From: Typha latifolia
Taxonomy: Eukaryota > Streptophyta > Magnoliopsida > Poales > Typhaceae
Assembly: GCA_019914945.1 (NCBI GenBank)
Contig: CM034108.1
Span: forward strand, 5,652,001 to 5,716,000
Reading direction: 5' to 3'
DNA length: 64,000 nt
In this document: piece after piece, positions 22,453 to 35,336 of the stretch
Layout of the letters: every line of letters starts with the position of its first letter
How positions within the stretch are numbered: the first letter of the stretch is position 1
Notes under the pieces: model-generated
The model's database searches: none
What the model saw: the letters and a program-made list of their open reading frames with translations, nothing else
Told to the model about the DNA's origin: nothing
Position numbers and translations under genes: made by a program

Positions 22453-23932
22453 ATGAAAATCATGGCATGAAATTGCCAAGGTTGTGGAAGCCCCTTAACA
22501 ATCCGTAGCCTCTCTAGCCTCATAAAGTGCTCTAGTTCTTGTGTTGCTTTCATTTCGAAAATGAAATCTAGATCAGATAAAGCAAAAAAAATAAAAAAAA
22601 TCATTGAGTCTCTTCCCCTCAAAGACTATTTTGGCATTAGCTCTCTTGATCTCTTTGAAGGTCTTTGGCTACTTTGGGATGAGCACGTCCACTTAGAAAT
22701 TTTGAAGTCCTCTAGTAGATATATTTTCGCTCTCATCTAGGGATGCTCGTCGGATTCTAATTGGATTATTAGTGGAATCTATGGTGACCCCTACCATGAG
22801 GATGATTCGAAGCTCTAGAATATCATAAGCGACTTTGCTCTCGGTCCAACCCTGCTCTGCTGCATTGGAGATTTCAACAATATAGCTTATTCTGCTGACA
22901 AGTTGGGGGTATGGCAACAAATTATCACCGACTCAAAAGTTTCAACTCCAAAATTAATGCTGTAGGGCTGATGGACTTGGGTTATGTTGGTTCGTCTTAC
23001 ACTTGGTCTTATAGGCACTCAGAGAACAGCTTGGACCGGGCACGCCTTGATCCTACACTAGTCTCACCATCATGGAACTGCCTCCTCCCTTCTGCTAGAG
23101 TTCTCCACTTGCTCACTATCTCCTCACATCATAACCCTCTTCTTTTGGACTCTACTCTGGTCAGAAGAAACAAGCTTCATTGCTTCAGGGCGAAAAACTG
23201 GTGGTTCAACATCAAGGGTTATTATGAGTTCTGTCAAAGCTGCTGCCACATGCAGGTCGGCTAACTTTGACCAAATTAGTTCTTAGCTCGATATTGGTAT
23301 TCTTCATGGGTACCACTATCTTTCTCAAGTCTCTTCTCAATAAGATCAAAGGCTTAATGCATGACTTCTGGTGGGGCTTTCAATCGAGCAGCTCACAAAT
23401 CTATTTCAAGAGTTAGGATCTAATTTGTCGCTCGCTTAACACTGGAAGGACTGGGTGTTTGCTCACCTGAGCTTATCAACAGTCTAGTGCTAAAATTTTT
23501 TTGGAGATTAGTGGCAACCCCACCAGGCCATCCTTTCCAAAGCTAGATACTTTCCTAATTCTTCTTTCTGGGCTGTAAAGATGGAAAGTAGATCGTCTTG
23601 GACCTAGGCTACAATTATAAAACTAAGGGATAACCTTAAGGAGAATATCCCTTGGTCTATAGGAAATAGTTCCAAGGTTAATATTTTGAAAGACCCTTGG
23701 CACACTCACACTGAGCTATCGGATATCTCTCTTTCGAACCATATTAAAACTATCCAAGACCTGATAGAGAGTTCAGCTTGAAATTTAAAAATTTTCAGGA
23801 GTTGCTTCCAGCGTGACGTGCTAGGTAACAACACCGAAGCCTATTGTCTAGCTAGATTCACCATTCGAGAGCGTGCCTCTAAGGAAAGGTTGGACCCACC
23901 ACATATTTGGATTGTACCTTAGTTATCTAATG
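22453..23932 (+). pseudogene. LINE ORF2 remnant: endonuclease and C-terminal part
   Basis: Starts MKIMA*NCQG (the expected Trp of the WNC motif is TGA). It continues with KDYFGISS, LLCIGDFNNIAYS, INAVGLMDLGYVGSSYTWS, RARLD and ISSHHNPLLLD (22911-23264 open). This is the AP-endonuclease domain of plant L1-type LINEs. The catalytic SDH reads SSH. From about 23280 the frame resembles the far C-terminal part (LMHDFWWGFQSSSSQIYFKS), so the RT core is deleted between. Confidence 0.8.
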
Positions 23933-25003
23933 AATTTTGGCCTTTTGAACTTTAAAAGAAGGTGAAGTTATGAGATATTTAATAAAGAATATTAAAATAA
24001 AAAATTAATTTTGATATTAAAGTGTTTGAAACTATTTTAAAGTCATCATTGAAGTGCTCAAATGGTATCATGAAGGTTTGGTAATTTAAAAAAATACCCA
24101 ATGACATGAGAACAGCCTCTAAATTCAACTTTCTGCTCTGCCATTCAAAGTATGTTTGACTGCACTCTAGGGTCATTTGAACGCACCTAGAAAATGTTCA
24201 AAAGTTGTTCAAAGTCATTTGAAGATACAAAGACTAAAAATTAGGCCGTTTGAACGGGGTGAACTTGCATTTGAATGGGATTGCAGAATCTTCATAAAAT
24301 ATACTACTTCATGAAATCTATTTAGAAATCTTTTTGCCTTATCTTTCTAAGCAATATTTACCTTATTTCTAATAAGTGACTTATCCTATCTCTAAGAAGT
24401 ACTTATCTTATCTTTAAAAAATATTTATCTTATTCTAAGATGTATTTATCTTATCTATAAGAGGTATTGCTTTTATCTCTAAGAGGTATTGCTTTTATCT
24501 CTAAGAGGTATATAAAGGGGCTTAATCTAACACTAGAGGAGGCCATCAATCATTATTTGGAGATCATTTTTTAGAAACCTTTGAGATCACTTTTTAGCTT
24601 TAGATGGAACATGCTGAATCACTCTCAACTCTACACATCTACATTAAATTTAGAAAACTATGTCTCGAGGGTCACTAAAACGGAAGAATCAACCTCGAGT
24701 AATACTAAGGTTTGGAAAGCTATCACAAAAAGCAGTGTATCACGGGGTCTAGCGAGCAAGATTACTACAGATTGAGTTGTGGAGATCGATAGGTGATCCG
24801 TAAGCTTCTTGTTAACTACTATAAGGTTTTATTAATTAGTTTCTGTCCGAGTTTGGATCCGTAATTTTTTTTACCTAATTTAGAGTTTTTCCACATAAAA
24901 GGTTTTGTGTTTGTGATTTTCTTTTTCACGCTTTATTTTTCATATGTTATTACTGATGGTGTGTGATTGATCCTATCTTATAGGGTATTTATTATGTTTT
25001 TCA
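23933..25003 (+). mobile_element. Probable copia-type LTR with primer-site stub
   Basis: A region from TGTACCTTAG to TTTTTCA, followed by ATTGGTATCATA, a primer-site-like sequence close to the tRNA-iMet type. It has a TATATAAAGGGG promoter near 24507 and a TTTTTCCACATAAAAGGTTT stretch typical of copia LTR 3' ends. Right after the primer site, array unit U3 resumes. The left boundary is tentative. Confidence 0.5.
24330..24510. repeat. Imperfect minisatellite in copia-type LTR
   Basis: About eight degenerate units of roughly 20-24 bases built on TTATCTTATCTCTAAGARGTA. The last two, TTGCTTTTATCTCTAAGAGGTA, are identical. Confidence 0.8.
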
Positions 25004-25045
25004 ATTGGTATCATATCTTGCCTAAGGATTTACATAAGTTAATTC

Positions 25046-26045
25046 TTTTTCGATACAACTTTGATAGTAGCAAAAATTATTTGAACACTAAATGGCACAC
25101 AGTTTGTAGTTGTATTTCTGTAGCGCCTTTCTTTTTCCAAATATCATTTTCGTCACTAGTAATCATGAATTAATAGCCAAGTTTTGGGCTTCAGGTCACT
25201 AGTTATAACCAAAAGTTAACAATCTAAGACCGGTGTTGACCATCAAATCGTAGATGCCTACATATTATTGTGACTTGTTGGACTTGGACTACTTCCAAGT
25301 CTTCGCGCTGGTCAAGGTCGGGCTCACACACTTGTATGCAACCATGGAAAAAGTTGTGAAACAAATTAGGTCAAGATTTGATCGCAGAAAAAATGACATA
25401 CTTTTGTAGAAACTTGTGTTTGTACGCACAACGATCTTCTTACAGTAATAAAAAATGACAAACAATGATATTTCTCTCAAGCTTCACAAAAGAAGAGATA
25501 AGTACTTATAAGGATGAGGTTCTTGGAGTAGTCTAGTCCATTCATGAATGAAGACTGTCACTATCTACTTAATATCTATATTTCTTCTATTTTGATGTCG
25601 ATGTGCAATCTATGTACTATATCTTTTCTTAAATGCTTAAGTTAAAGATAGGATTACGGCTAGGTTGTTTATAAGCCCGTTTATAATGTTGGAATGCAAA
25701 AGTGTGATTCATGGGTAGGTGTTGTGTGTTGCTAGAATAAATTGTAATACGTGCATGGGAAGATGGTAGCCGTTATTTAGATTATTTTTGCAGTTTTATC
25801 TTTACCGGATAAAAGGACAACTATGCCATTAAATGAGAATAATGGAGCAAAACAAAATAAAAGTACTTTTGTCTTTTTACTGTTAAACAGATCATATTAT
25901 TTAATTGCTCAGTTAACTTTTATTCATTTATGGTATATGGGCAATCATGCAAAAACAAGGATTTTAAGTAGTATTCACATAAAAACCAAGTATTTTAAGG
26001 TATACACCTAAACAAGGAATGAATGACTTGTATCAAAAAGCAATA
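25046..26045 (+). repeat. Array unit U3: R block and gene-less promoter flank
   Basis: 25046-25640 matches the R block (GATACAACTTTGATAGT.GCAAAAA, TTGTGACTTGTTGGACTTGG, CTTCACAAAAGAAGAGATAAG). 25815-26030 matches the far-upstream promoter flank of P3 (36810-36960). The P coding region itself is missing, so this unit has lost its gene. Confidence 0.65.
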
Positions 26046-26440
26046 TTAATTTTATTTTTTCACTCCTACCCATTTTAGTTTATCTTTACAGTTTTACGCA
26101 ATTTTATTTTTAAATACCAATATTACCCTTTCACCATTTTTGATAATATCTCTATACATTAAATGCTTACAGATTTCATAAAATTTTCCTGGGATATGAG
26201 ATAAAAATAAATAATATTTTTGGTGCTCTTACTAGAAATATGACAAAATTTTTGAAAAAATAAATATTTCTTTTCAACACTCTCCTTGCTCTTGCCTAAA
26301 CTACAGTCTTCTTTGTTGTCCTAACTCTTTTCCTCTCCTTTTGTTCTAACTATGTTTTTCTCTTATCTTGCATCCCTTCATTCTTGCTCTACCTGTCTCC
26401 TTATTTCTTGCATTTCTTTGTTGTTAAACCCTAGTGAAAT
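26046..26440. other. AT-rich and pyrimidine-rich sequence, no gene seen
   Basis: Nothing recognisable apart from a pyrimidine-rich stretch (26270-26420) that could be part of an LTR or a transcribed leader. Confidence 0.35.
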
Positions 26441-26700
26441 TAGTAGGAACTAGATTTGGAATAATCCGTTCATATGAAAATATTGGAAACTTTATGATGG
26501 TAGCCTCGAAAGTTACGGATCTAATGGCTTTAAAATGAAGTATTCTGATGTCGGCGGGAAGAAAATATAAATTAAATAGTAGAGGTAGGTCAATACTGGA
26601 CATATATGGGAATACTAACATTGCAGCGATCGTCGGAGAGTGACGGACGACCGTGGGACAATGAAAGTCAGCCATATGAGTGGGTGGCTTGTAGAGGAAA
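26441..26700 (-). mobile_element. LTR family A fragment
   Basis: GGAACTAGATTTGGAATAATCCG, GATGGTAGCCTCGAAAGTTA, GCAGCGATCGTCGGAGAGTG follow the family A order on the - strand. The left end is truncated. The right end is near 26700. Confidence 0.55.
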
Positions 26701-27329
26701 AGAGTGGCTAGTGTTGAATTATAAAATATATCCCATACAACATATTTGCCATAGGATTAGAAGATCCATGATTTCCAAATCAAATTTTGAGCTAATCTCA
26801 ACAGTTCCTTTGATTTAGGAATCAATGAGCACCCTTTGATAGAGATCATAACTAATCTTCCCCAATTCCTCTTCTCCAGTTCGGTGTCAACCTATCCCAA
26901 ATTGCTTATTCCAAATTGATCGTCAGTCATAGCCCATCGTCGGTCGTAGTTCGTTGGTCACAGCTCATCGCTGGTTGTCACAACCTATTGTCGATCGTTG
27001 TTTATCGTCCTCTTGCATCACCCCCTCTTGCGTCCTCCCCTTGCGGATTCTTGATCTGGTGGTGCAGAAATCTGAGGCAACGACGTAGGAGGAGAATCGT
27101 ACCGAGATCCGCCACACTAAGGAAAGGTTGATGGAGGAAGTGCCCAAGCTCCATAGATTATTGCTTAAAAAGAAGGTTTGCCTCTTTTTTTTCCCTAGCT
27201 TTGGCCAGCTTTCCCCTCGCTGTTAGACGTCCCTCCCTTCTCCTTCTCCTTTCACTACCCCCTTCCTTCTGTTCACCTTTGCTCTCGCGAATCTCTTCTA
27301 GTCTACCTTTTTCTCCTTCTTCGCCTTAT
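26701..27329. other. Unassigned sequence
   Basis: No family member recognised. A repeated CATCGTCGGTCGTAG-type stretch lies near 26920-27000. Confidence 0.3.
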
Positions 27330-27610
27330 GCCCTAAGAAGAGGATGAAACCTTCCTTCAATAATTTGCTGCCTTTCTCTCCAAGACAGACATGGAGGAAA
27401 CAATTCCCTCAATGATGAGAATATTGTTCCACGCAGGAACCCAAGCTTTTGCCTCACTAGGAAGCTAATATCAGATAGGATATACAACCCCCTTGGTCTT
27501 AAGTTAGCCATGATCAAAGCCTAGAAGCTCAATGAGCTGATAGAGTTCATCGAAGTAGGGAAGTTGGCTTATCACCTTTCTTTCCCAAAGAAAGTGATAG
27601 GTGGAGAATG
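27330..27610 (+). pseudogene. Possible LINE ORF1 (DUF4283-like) fragment
   Basis: In one frame the sequence reads PSFCLTRKLISDRIYNPLGL, MIKAWKLNELIEF and GKLAYHLSFP. That resembles the N-terminal DUF4283 domain of plant LINE ORF1 proteins. It contains a stop and has no partner nearby. Confidence 0.4.
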
Positions 27611-27671
27611 TGGCTGGGTAATCCCGGGTCCTTCAACTAGCACCTCTTCGTCCTCAACAATTTCCTCTCAA

Positions 27672-28363
27672 ACTATATTACAGACTAGACCTGGATTGAT
27701 CCGGATGTAAAAAATTATAAAAATTTAGGTTGTGATAGCCTCACGAGATATGGTTCTAATGGCTATTATTTCATGTCAATCAAATATCTAGATAAAAAAT
27801 ATAATTAAAATAGTGAAGCAAGGTCAGAATAAGGTAGAATGATAAATATTCGACGTTGCGGCGGTCGTTAGAGGGTGGCGGATGGCCAAGGATGGTAGTG
27901 GACAGCCGTATAGTAGAGTGGTCGTTGGAGGAAGGTGGTGGTTATAGGTTGGAGGTAGAATTTGATTTCTAACTTAGATCTACTCCTAGAAAAATAAAGA
28001 CGATCTAACGACTATGATAAAAACAGTAAATACGAGAATAAGAAAATAACAAAACTCAATTAATTCTCAATGCTTGGATACTTAAAGCCCAGCACCTCTA
28101 TATATAGAGGTCGAGTATAATAAGTTCTACTCGGACTTAGCCCTAAAGACTTATATGACTCGTACTATGACTTACCTTGGAGGCTTACATGAACTTAATT
28201 TACTTGCCTCAGAGGCTTACATAATTAAATTAAACTTGCCTTAGTGGCTTACATGACTTAACTAGACTTACCTTAGGGGCTTAAATAAGATAAACATGAA
28301 GTTATTAAAAGATAAACAGATTTGATCTATCAAGCCCAATATCTGCAAATTCAATTCGATTAA
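27672..28363 (-). mobile_element. LTR family A, left arm of inverted pair
   Basis: Reads in - orientation from about 28363 to 27672: primer-side words GACCTGGATTGATCCGG, GCGGCGGTCGTTAGAGGGTGGCGG, promoter CCTCTATATATAGAGGTCGAG, and repeated GGCTTACATGA(A)CTTAA units. It faces the next LTR head-to-head. Confidence 0.75.
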
Positions 28364-28384
28364 ACACGGAACATATCACGAGCT

Positions 28385-28811
28385 TCTTAGTTTAATAATC
28401 CAAGCATTGAGAAAGTATTTTAGTCTTGAGTTTATCTTAGGAGTAAGAGTAAGATAATTTAGGAGTAAGTAAGTTAATCATAGTCATTTATTTTCTTAGG
28501 AGTAGATCTAAGTTAGAAATTCTAATTCCACCTCCAACCCATAGCCACCATCACCTTCACGAGCCACCCTACTATACGGCCGTCCACCACCACCATTTGG
28601 TTGTCCGCCACTCTCTGAAGAACACCGCACATCGAATATTTACTGTCTCGCCCCATTTTGACCTTACTCTACTCTTTTATTTATATCTTTTCATTTAGAC
28701 ATCCGATTGATGTTAAACTAGACCCATTATAACTCTAACTCACGAGGTTACTACCATCTAAATTTTTATAATTTTATGACATTCGAATTGGTCCAGATCT
28801 AATTCGTAACA
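28385..28811 (+). mobile_element. LTR family A, right arm of inverted pair
   Basis: The 3' half of a family A LTR (from TTAGTTTAATAATCCAAGCATTGAG) ending CGTAACA, followed directly by TTAGTATCAGAGC, a one-base variant of the tRNA-iMet primer site. It is inverted relative to 27672-28110, so the two form a ~400-base imperfect hairpin. Confidence 0.75.
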
Positions 28812-29812
28812 TTAGTATCAGAGCTTACTCTCCGATCTTCATCCACTTTTCTAGAGATATCTTCTAATGTAGTCATCCGATCTACGAAAAATTAGATTCA
28901 TTAGAAACATATTTTCAAGAGCTACAACTTATCAAAATTTCATATCAATCTACTTACCAGATCTATTGAAGACTCTCTTAAATATTTCATATAAAATTCT
29001 ATCCAGAAATTGATTCGAATCGGGTCAAGCCAGTTCATATCAATTTGGTATTAGAGCCGACGTTCCTCAGACGATGGTGAACATATAATCCAAATCTAAA
29101 CTAGGGGAGATCACGGTCATGAAGGACCAAGAACTCATCTCAATGCTTGTAGAGGTTCCCTTAGTACCACCAACAGCCACCAACAATGAGCCACTAGCGT
29201 GGGCGAAAGCATTGGTAGAGTCCATGGACTCATTGCGAGAATCATCGAAGAGAGCAATGGAGATCTCCAAGAGGATTGAGCTGGTTGTCCAAGCCTTGGC
29301 GGCAATTATTCTAGCCCGACACCCTTGAAGGAGATGGAGGAGAGCTCCAAACTGCCACAACCACTCCTCCTCCGGCCATGGTGGAGATCTCTCCACCACC
29401 GCAGACCCTCTAAGCTGCCCCTACCGCACTGGAGAAGCCTACAACAATAGCCCCAACACCATCTTCTCTAGCCATGATGGAAGCTACATTGGCAGTGATC
29501 CAAGTACTTTTAATCCAAGCCACCATCATCGGCACCTTCCTCGGACCATCCACACCCGAGCCATGGCCTAAACCTCATGCACTAAGACCTTAGCTCAAAT
29601 CTCTCATGGCTAGGATTTGTCCCAAGTCACTCGTGGCTAAGGCAGACTATGGCTCGAATAAGTGGGCCCTATAATAAAACCTACCATGGGGCCTTCCTCC
29701 TCGTGGCAGGCGAGACTCATAGGGAGATCGAGGATATGTAGTTTGAGAGCGATGAAATGTATTAAAACTACCATGGACACCTTGAGGACAAGGTGGTTAA
29801 AAAAGTGGTGGA
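28812..29812 (+). mobile_element. Internal region of a non-autonomous LTR element
   Basis: Lies between the family A LTR half at 28385-28811 and another family A LTR at 29813-30538. It begins with a primer-site-like sequence and holds a second one (TTTGGTATTAGAGCC) near 29043. A short gag-like frame at 29119-29328 reads EVPLVPPTATNNEPL..ALVESMDSLRESSKRAME, with no pol. It ends with GAGGACAAGGTGG..GTGGTGGAT just before the LTR, like the polypurine region of G2 and of the element at 59174. Confidence 0.6.
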
Positions 29813-30538
29813 TTGATGCGAATCGGGTTAGATTGGATCGCATCATAAGGACATTGGGCTCAATGGATCGAGCTTATTTATCTTTTAATTAATTCATACT
29901 TATGTAAGCCCATAAGATAAGTCTAGTTAAGTCATATAGGCTACTAAGGCAAGCTCAATTAAGTTATGTAAGCTACTAAGGTAAATTCAATTAAGTCATA
30001 TAAATCTCTAAGGTAAGTCATAGTTCGAGTTGCATAAGTCTTTATGGGTAAGTCAGAGTAGGACTCATTATACTCGACCTCTATATATAAAGGGGCTGGG
30101 CTTTTTAGTTTGATAATACAAGCATCCAAGCATTGAAAAATTATTTTAGTCTTGAGTTTATCTTAGGAGTAAGAGTAAGATAATCTAGGAGTAAAAGTAA
30201 GTTAATCATAGCTGTTTACTTTTCTAGGAAAAACTCTAACTCTATCTTCAACCCATAGTCACCATCACCTCTACGAGCCACCCTACTATACGACCGTCCA
30301 CCACCACACTTGGCCGTCCACCACCCTATGACAACCGCCGCAACATCAGATATTTACCGTTCTGACCTTGCTCTATTATTTTATTTATATTTTTTCATCC
30401 AGACATCTGATTGATATGAAACTAGACCCATTATAAACTCTAACTCACGAGGTTACTACTACCTAAATTTTCATAATTTTATTACATTCAGATCAGTCTA
30501 GATCTGGTTCGTAATATGAAATTCATTAGAACCCTATC
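29813..30538 (+). mobile_element. LTR family A (3' LTR)
   Basis: Starts TGATGCGAATCGGGTTAG, carries the CCTCTATATATAAAGGGGCTGGGC promoter region and the CCACCACCCTATGACAACCGCCGCAACATC stretch split over it, and ends near GGTTCGTAAT. A further piece of the same LTR end (CAGATCTGGTGCGTAACA) follows at 30539-30610. Confidence 0.75.
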
Positions 30539-30610
30539 TAGTGTGGTTACCACCATGTAATTTTTCATAATTTTCTTATATTTGAATTGGTCCAGATCTG
30601 GTGCGTAACA

Positions 30611-31954
30611 AATTTGTTTTAGTATTGTCAAAAAAAATATAGCTAATTAATTTGTTTGTTACCATAAAAATCAAATAGTAAACTATTGAAACTATATGGC
30701 TAACATTTTACAAATAATGTAGCGAACTCATTTATTTTATCATCATCAAAATGAAATTGTAAACTATTGAAACCTTATGGTTAATAATCTCTCCTATTTT
30801 TTTAATGATGACAAACTGATATTTTATTTTCAAATAGTATCTATTTGCATGAATCATATATTTCTCCCCTTTGAGAATCAGCAAAATTAAAAAATAAATT
30901 AAAAAATAATATTGATATAATACTAAAGTAAATCGAATTATTGTTCGTGATATGTAATAATACTTGCTTTCCCCCTAAATAATTGCATGTAACAGTTGAA
31001 GAACATTATCCAATTTCTTAGAGAGATTGATAAAATTAAAATTCATGCAGTATATCTCGGTCTATTTATTTGCACAAAATCAATACATAATATATATTCA
31101 TAAGATATTTTAAAATTATTCTTCAAAAGGATTAAACATACCACGTTCTCTTCTAATATAGTAGAATATCCCCACAAAGAGAATTTTTAAAAAATATCTA
31201 CTAATTCTGAATTGATAATAAATTTCTTTTAAGATATCATAATCCTAAGTTGAGTGCCCAATATACATAGAAAAATAGGTTTAATACTAATATATGAAAT
31301 TATTTTGGATACGGGTTAAAATCTAGCACACATATAAATACTAAACATAATATTCGACCTACTGGCCATTAAGTACAGAGCTAACCATATATTGATACTT
31401 TCTTTTATTTACTAGTTTATTATTTTCATCTTAATTTGTCTATCTTCGTTAATAGACTTATCGCAATTCCAATTAGTTTTGCATTTTCTATCTCAAACAT
31501 TTTAAGCAAATTCTTCGTATATTTGGTTTGATTAGAAAAAATGGCATCTTTTAATTATTTGATTTGTAGTTTTAAAAAATAGGATAAATCTTCCAATAAG
31601 CTCATCTTAATTTACTTTGCATACACTAAGCAAATATTTTGCACAAGCTTTCGTCAGTAGGATCAAATATAATATCATCAACATAAATTTAGAAAATAAG
31701 TATGTCATAATTTTTTAAATAGAGTAATATCTACTTTCTATGTTATGAAATAATTATCAATAATAAATTTACTTAATCTTATATATATCATGCTCTAACC
31801 TCTAGATGCTTGTTTTAATTATACAATGCTTTTCTAAGTCTGAAAACGTGATTTAAAATTTTATTATTTAAAATTACTAAAAGATTATTTTACATATTTT
31901 TATTTGAAATATAATTATTTTAAAAAAGCACTTTTAACATTTATTTATTATATA
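30611..31954 (-). pseudogene. Ty1/copia reverse transcriptase/RNase H remnant
   Basis: On the - strand the sequence reads NHVFRLRKALYN (copia DHVFKLKKALYG), a Y-V-D-D-like QIYVDDI region shifted to KFMLMILYLIL, SNQIYEEFA, and LMASRSNIMFSIYMCARF (copia LTASRPDIMFSVCLCARF). It is very eroded, AT-rich and full of stops. The region 30611-31140 has no readable motif but the same composition. Confidence 0.7.
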
Positions 31955-33470
31955 TCCTTGAGTGTCTTGTCGAGATAAAAGCAACCGGTTGGTACAAAAC
32001 CCACACTATAATTTAAAAAAGAACAATGAATTTGACTCTAAATACAAAGATAACAAAAGGTGGACTTAGATTTGTGGAATCGAAAAAGCATTATATATAT
32101 ATATATATATTTGCAAATTATCCAAACAAATTAGATACAACTTTGATAGTGGCAAAAACCATTTGAACCCTACGTAATAGACACGATGTAGTAGTGCATA
32201 GCACGTAGCACCTTTATTGTTCCAAATATCATTATCATCGTGACTAGTAAGAGTATATGTCCAATCTTAAGTCAATACTAAAGACCATAATAAGTGAACA
32301 ACCTAAGACCAATCTTGACCTCATAGGAGAGGATGTGTTCATATATATTGTGACTTGTTAGACTTGGACTACATACTTCCAAGTCTTGGTGCCGGTCAAA
32401 TTCGGACTCACGTACCTGTATCCAACCATAGATTTGATAGTAGAAAAGACAGGCGTGCTTTCGTAGAAACTGTGCTGTTTTTTTTTTCTAGCAGTCATCG
32501 TGGAACGAAGATGACAAACAATAATGTCTCTCTCATTGGACCAACCATCAAATAAATGGTGAATAATTTGTTGCAGAAAACAGTACAAGAGAGCCCTATC
32601 ACTGCAGAGAAGTTTCTAGTAACAACAATCTCACTAAGCATCAGTAGAGACTCGCTGTGCATCAGTAGAGACTCGCTGTGCATCAGTAGTTACAGCAGTA
32701 GAAAGTTTGAAATTTCCTCACGACGACTTTTCCTACATTCTCTGGTGATATCACTACGAGGGGTCAATTCTCCCTTAATACCATACAGATTACATGTAAG
32801 AAATATTCCAATATGCTTTAGTCTTGGTAGGTAGAATTGACAAACAAATGAACGAAATTCCTTTTGAGTTAATTACACTTACACTTATCGCCTATTTTCA
32901 CATTAATACCCTTAGCTGTGTACAATCTCTGAAATGCATCTTCTGTTATTATTCTTTAGTCTTTCTGTTAGTAAGAAAGAAAGAAAAGTTAAAGATAGTA
33001 TTTGACATTTTTTTGTTAACAATACAGTGGAGCAAGAAATAAGTGCTAAGGTTAAAATTTGTAGATCAGAGTAACAGTAGGGAGTTATTTAAGCATCTCA
33101 TGATATTGAAGGTATAAATTCAGAAGCAGTGCGACAAGAACAAATTAATGTATAATTCGAGGTTCATAAAAAATTTCCTAAAAATTTAGGGGTTTTGGCA
33201 CGCATACCCTTCTTTAAATTCTGCATTTGATACTTTTTCTTTTTCTTAATGAATCTTATTTGGGGTTGATCCCCAATTATTTCTTCTCAAAATAATACCC
33301 AGATAACATCTCTCGTCTTTTTATTTTTCTTATATATCCTTCTAAATTTAGCATTTGCATACATACCATTCAAAACTATTATTTTTGCATGGATACTCTT
33401 CTAATTTTTCTTTATGATTGTATGTTAAAATCTAAACCATTTAACACGTAGAAAGATAAAGATGCGTGTT
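31955..33470 (+). repeat. Array unit U4: R and Q blocks without gene
   Basis: R (31955-32520) and Q (32530-33470) match U6 at 35333-36830 closely. Within Q, the 20-base stretch GACTCGCTGTGCATCAGTAG occurs twice in tandem (32650-32690). The unit ends where the promoter and P gene should follow. Confidence 0.7.
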
Positions 33471-33589
33471 ACTACTTAAAATTCTAATTTATTTAATAAA
33501 AGAGTCGTGTTTGTATTTATATTATTTTAATTTTATTCGAACTCGACTAATTTAACCCGATTGCCGCCATTAGTTTTGGGTTCGAAGTC

Positions 33590-34285
33590 GCTGGTTGTCT
33601 AGTAATAATTATAAGTTAACAACCTAGAGATGTATACATATATATTATTGTGACTTGTTGGACCTACTTCCAAGTCTTGGCGCCGGAGAAATTCGGGTGC
33701 AATGACGTGCTTTCGTAGAAACCTGTGTTTGTACTGTATAACGATCTTCTTACAGACATCGAAAATGACGAGCAATAATAATTCTCTCAAGCTTTTCAAA
33801 AGAAGAGATAAGATAGCACTCATAAAGGATGAGATTTTTAGAGTTGTCTTGGCCATTCATGAATGCTGACTGTCAGTATTTTCTTGATTTCTTCTCTTTT
33901 GATGTGGATATGCAATCTCATATACTATATAATATGCTGCAGGCCTGCAATGCAAAAGTGTTATCAATAGGTGGCAGAGGCTCTTTTAAAATTCAAACAA
34001 ACCTATATATATATAGAAACGACAACTTATTGACTTGGGGTAGAAATCATTAGTGATCTCATTTGGCCACCCATCAAATAAATAAATAATGATTTCTTGT
34101 AGAAAATAGTACAAAGGAGTCCTACCACTGCTGAAGATATTGCTAGCAACGACAATCTCGTTAAGTCAATGGAGACACGACTTTAACTGGAAAATTTTCT
34201 CGCGACGACTATTCCTACATTCTCTAGTGATATCACTTCAAGGGATCAATTCTCCCTTGAAACTATTGCAAGTTTTGACAAAATC
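33590..34285 (+). repeat. Array unit U5: short R and Q remnants without gene
   Basis: A shortened R block (33590-33935) and part of the Q block (34025-34280). Truncated at a poly-T stretch (34289-34308), where a retroelement LTR begins. Confidence 0.65.
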
Positions 34286-34309
34286 CTTTTTTTTTCTTTT
34301 TTTTTTTCA

Positions 34310-34954
34310 AACGCCAGTCTAACAAAATTCGAATGTTCCAACCCAATAGTAATCTTTGTCCAATAGCATTCGAATGCCTGAGCCCGAGTGTGTAGTCGTC
34401 CAACAATGTTAAGCATCCGATTCTAAGATCATTATCTTAGTATTAATTTAAATTATTTTAAATTTTGATTAGCCTCTAAAATTGTGGAAGGCAGCTATTT
34501 TGGATATTAGTGAAGATATTGTCATTTTTCTACCTTCTTCCTCCTCCATCCTCCTCCTATACTCTCTTGATCACCTTTCCTCTCATTTCTTCGATCCAAG
34601 GCCAATGCCATCAAGCTGACGCCATCAAGCCGACGCCAACACCTTCCTCGTCAACTACTGATCCCCCATAATTCAATAGGGTTGGCCATCTTCTCCCCGC
34701 TCTCTCAAACACTAGCCGTCAGCTAGCTCCTCCATTCTCCTCCATTCTTATCCATCGATCCCCCTTCTTCTTTAGGGCTAATCATTTTTCCCCTTTCTTT
34801 TTTAAATCATAGATCTACCTCGCACCAGTACCATCATCATCTCCATTATCTCTTTCGCTTTCATCATCTAGATCTAATAATCTCCACCACTTTCATCACT
34901 AAAGCACCTGCCACCATCATCACAAATAAACTCACCTTACCTCAGTACACAACA
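34310..34954 (+). mobile_element. LTR with tRNA-iMet-type primer site
   Basis: Ends CACAACA and is followed at once by ATTGGTATCAGAAC, close to the tRNA-iMet primer site. It contains ATTCGAATG boxes like the other chromovirus LTRs. The left end is uncertain. Confidence 0.5.
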
Positions 34955-35066
34955 ATTGGTATCAGAACTACCGTTCCTCATACCACCATCCCTATTACCT
35001 AATCCATAGCTTCACATCCACGTGAAGGCACCTTTGTGGAGGCGAAAGTAGTAACTTTGAAATAAT

Positions 35067-35336
35067 TTGATCCCCAATTCACTAATGGTTGCCTCACCCT
35101 TTACGATGCCTGAGCACACTGATCTAGTCCAGATGATTAGGACAATGCAAGCTTCGATGGAGGCATTGACTCAAGCTATTATCAGCTTGAAGCGACAAGC
35201 GATGGTAGTGAAGCCCTCTCTATCAAACCAGACGGCTCCACCACCACGGGATGGAGGACTCTTTAGGCGGACTCCATCGCCAAGAGAGTCACTACTGCTA
35301 GAAGGTTCTCGAGATGGACGACGAACTGCAATTTGA
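35067..35336 (+). pseudogene. Retroelement gag N-terminus
   Basis: An open stretch of 89 codons about 110 bases past the primer site: MPEHTDLVQMIRTMQASMEA and a Pro/Arg-rich end. Its position and helical charged start fit a Gag leader. It is cut off where array unit U6 resumes. Confidence 0.5.

Noticed and set aside
24330..24510. CRISPR-like repeat array
   Set aside because: Imperfect units directly joined without unique spacers, inside a plant LTR: a minisatellite.
29067..29399. 110-residue - strand frame
   Set aside because: Antisense to the gag-like internal region of an LTR element and without a recognised domain.
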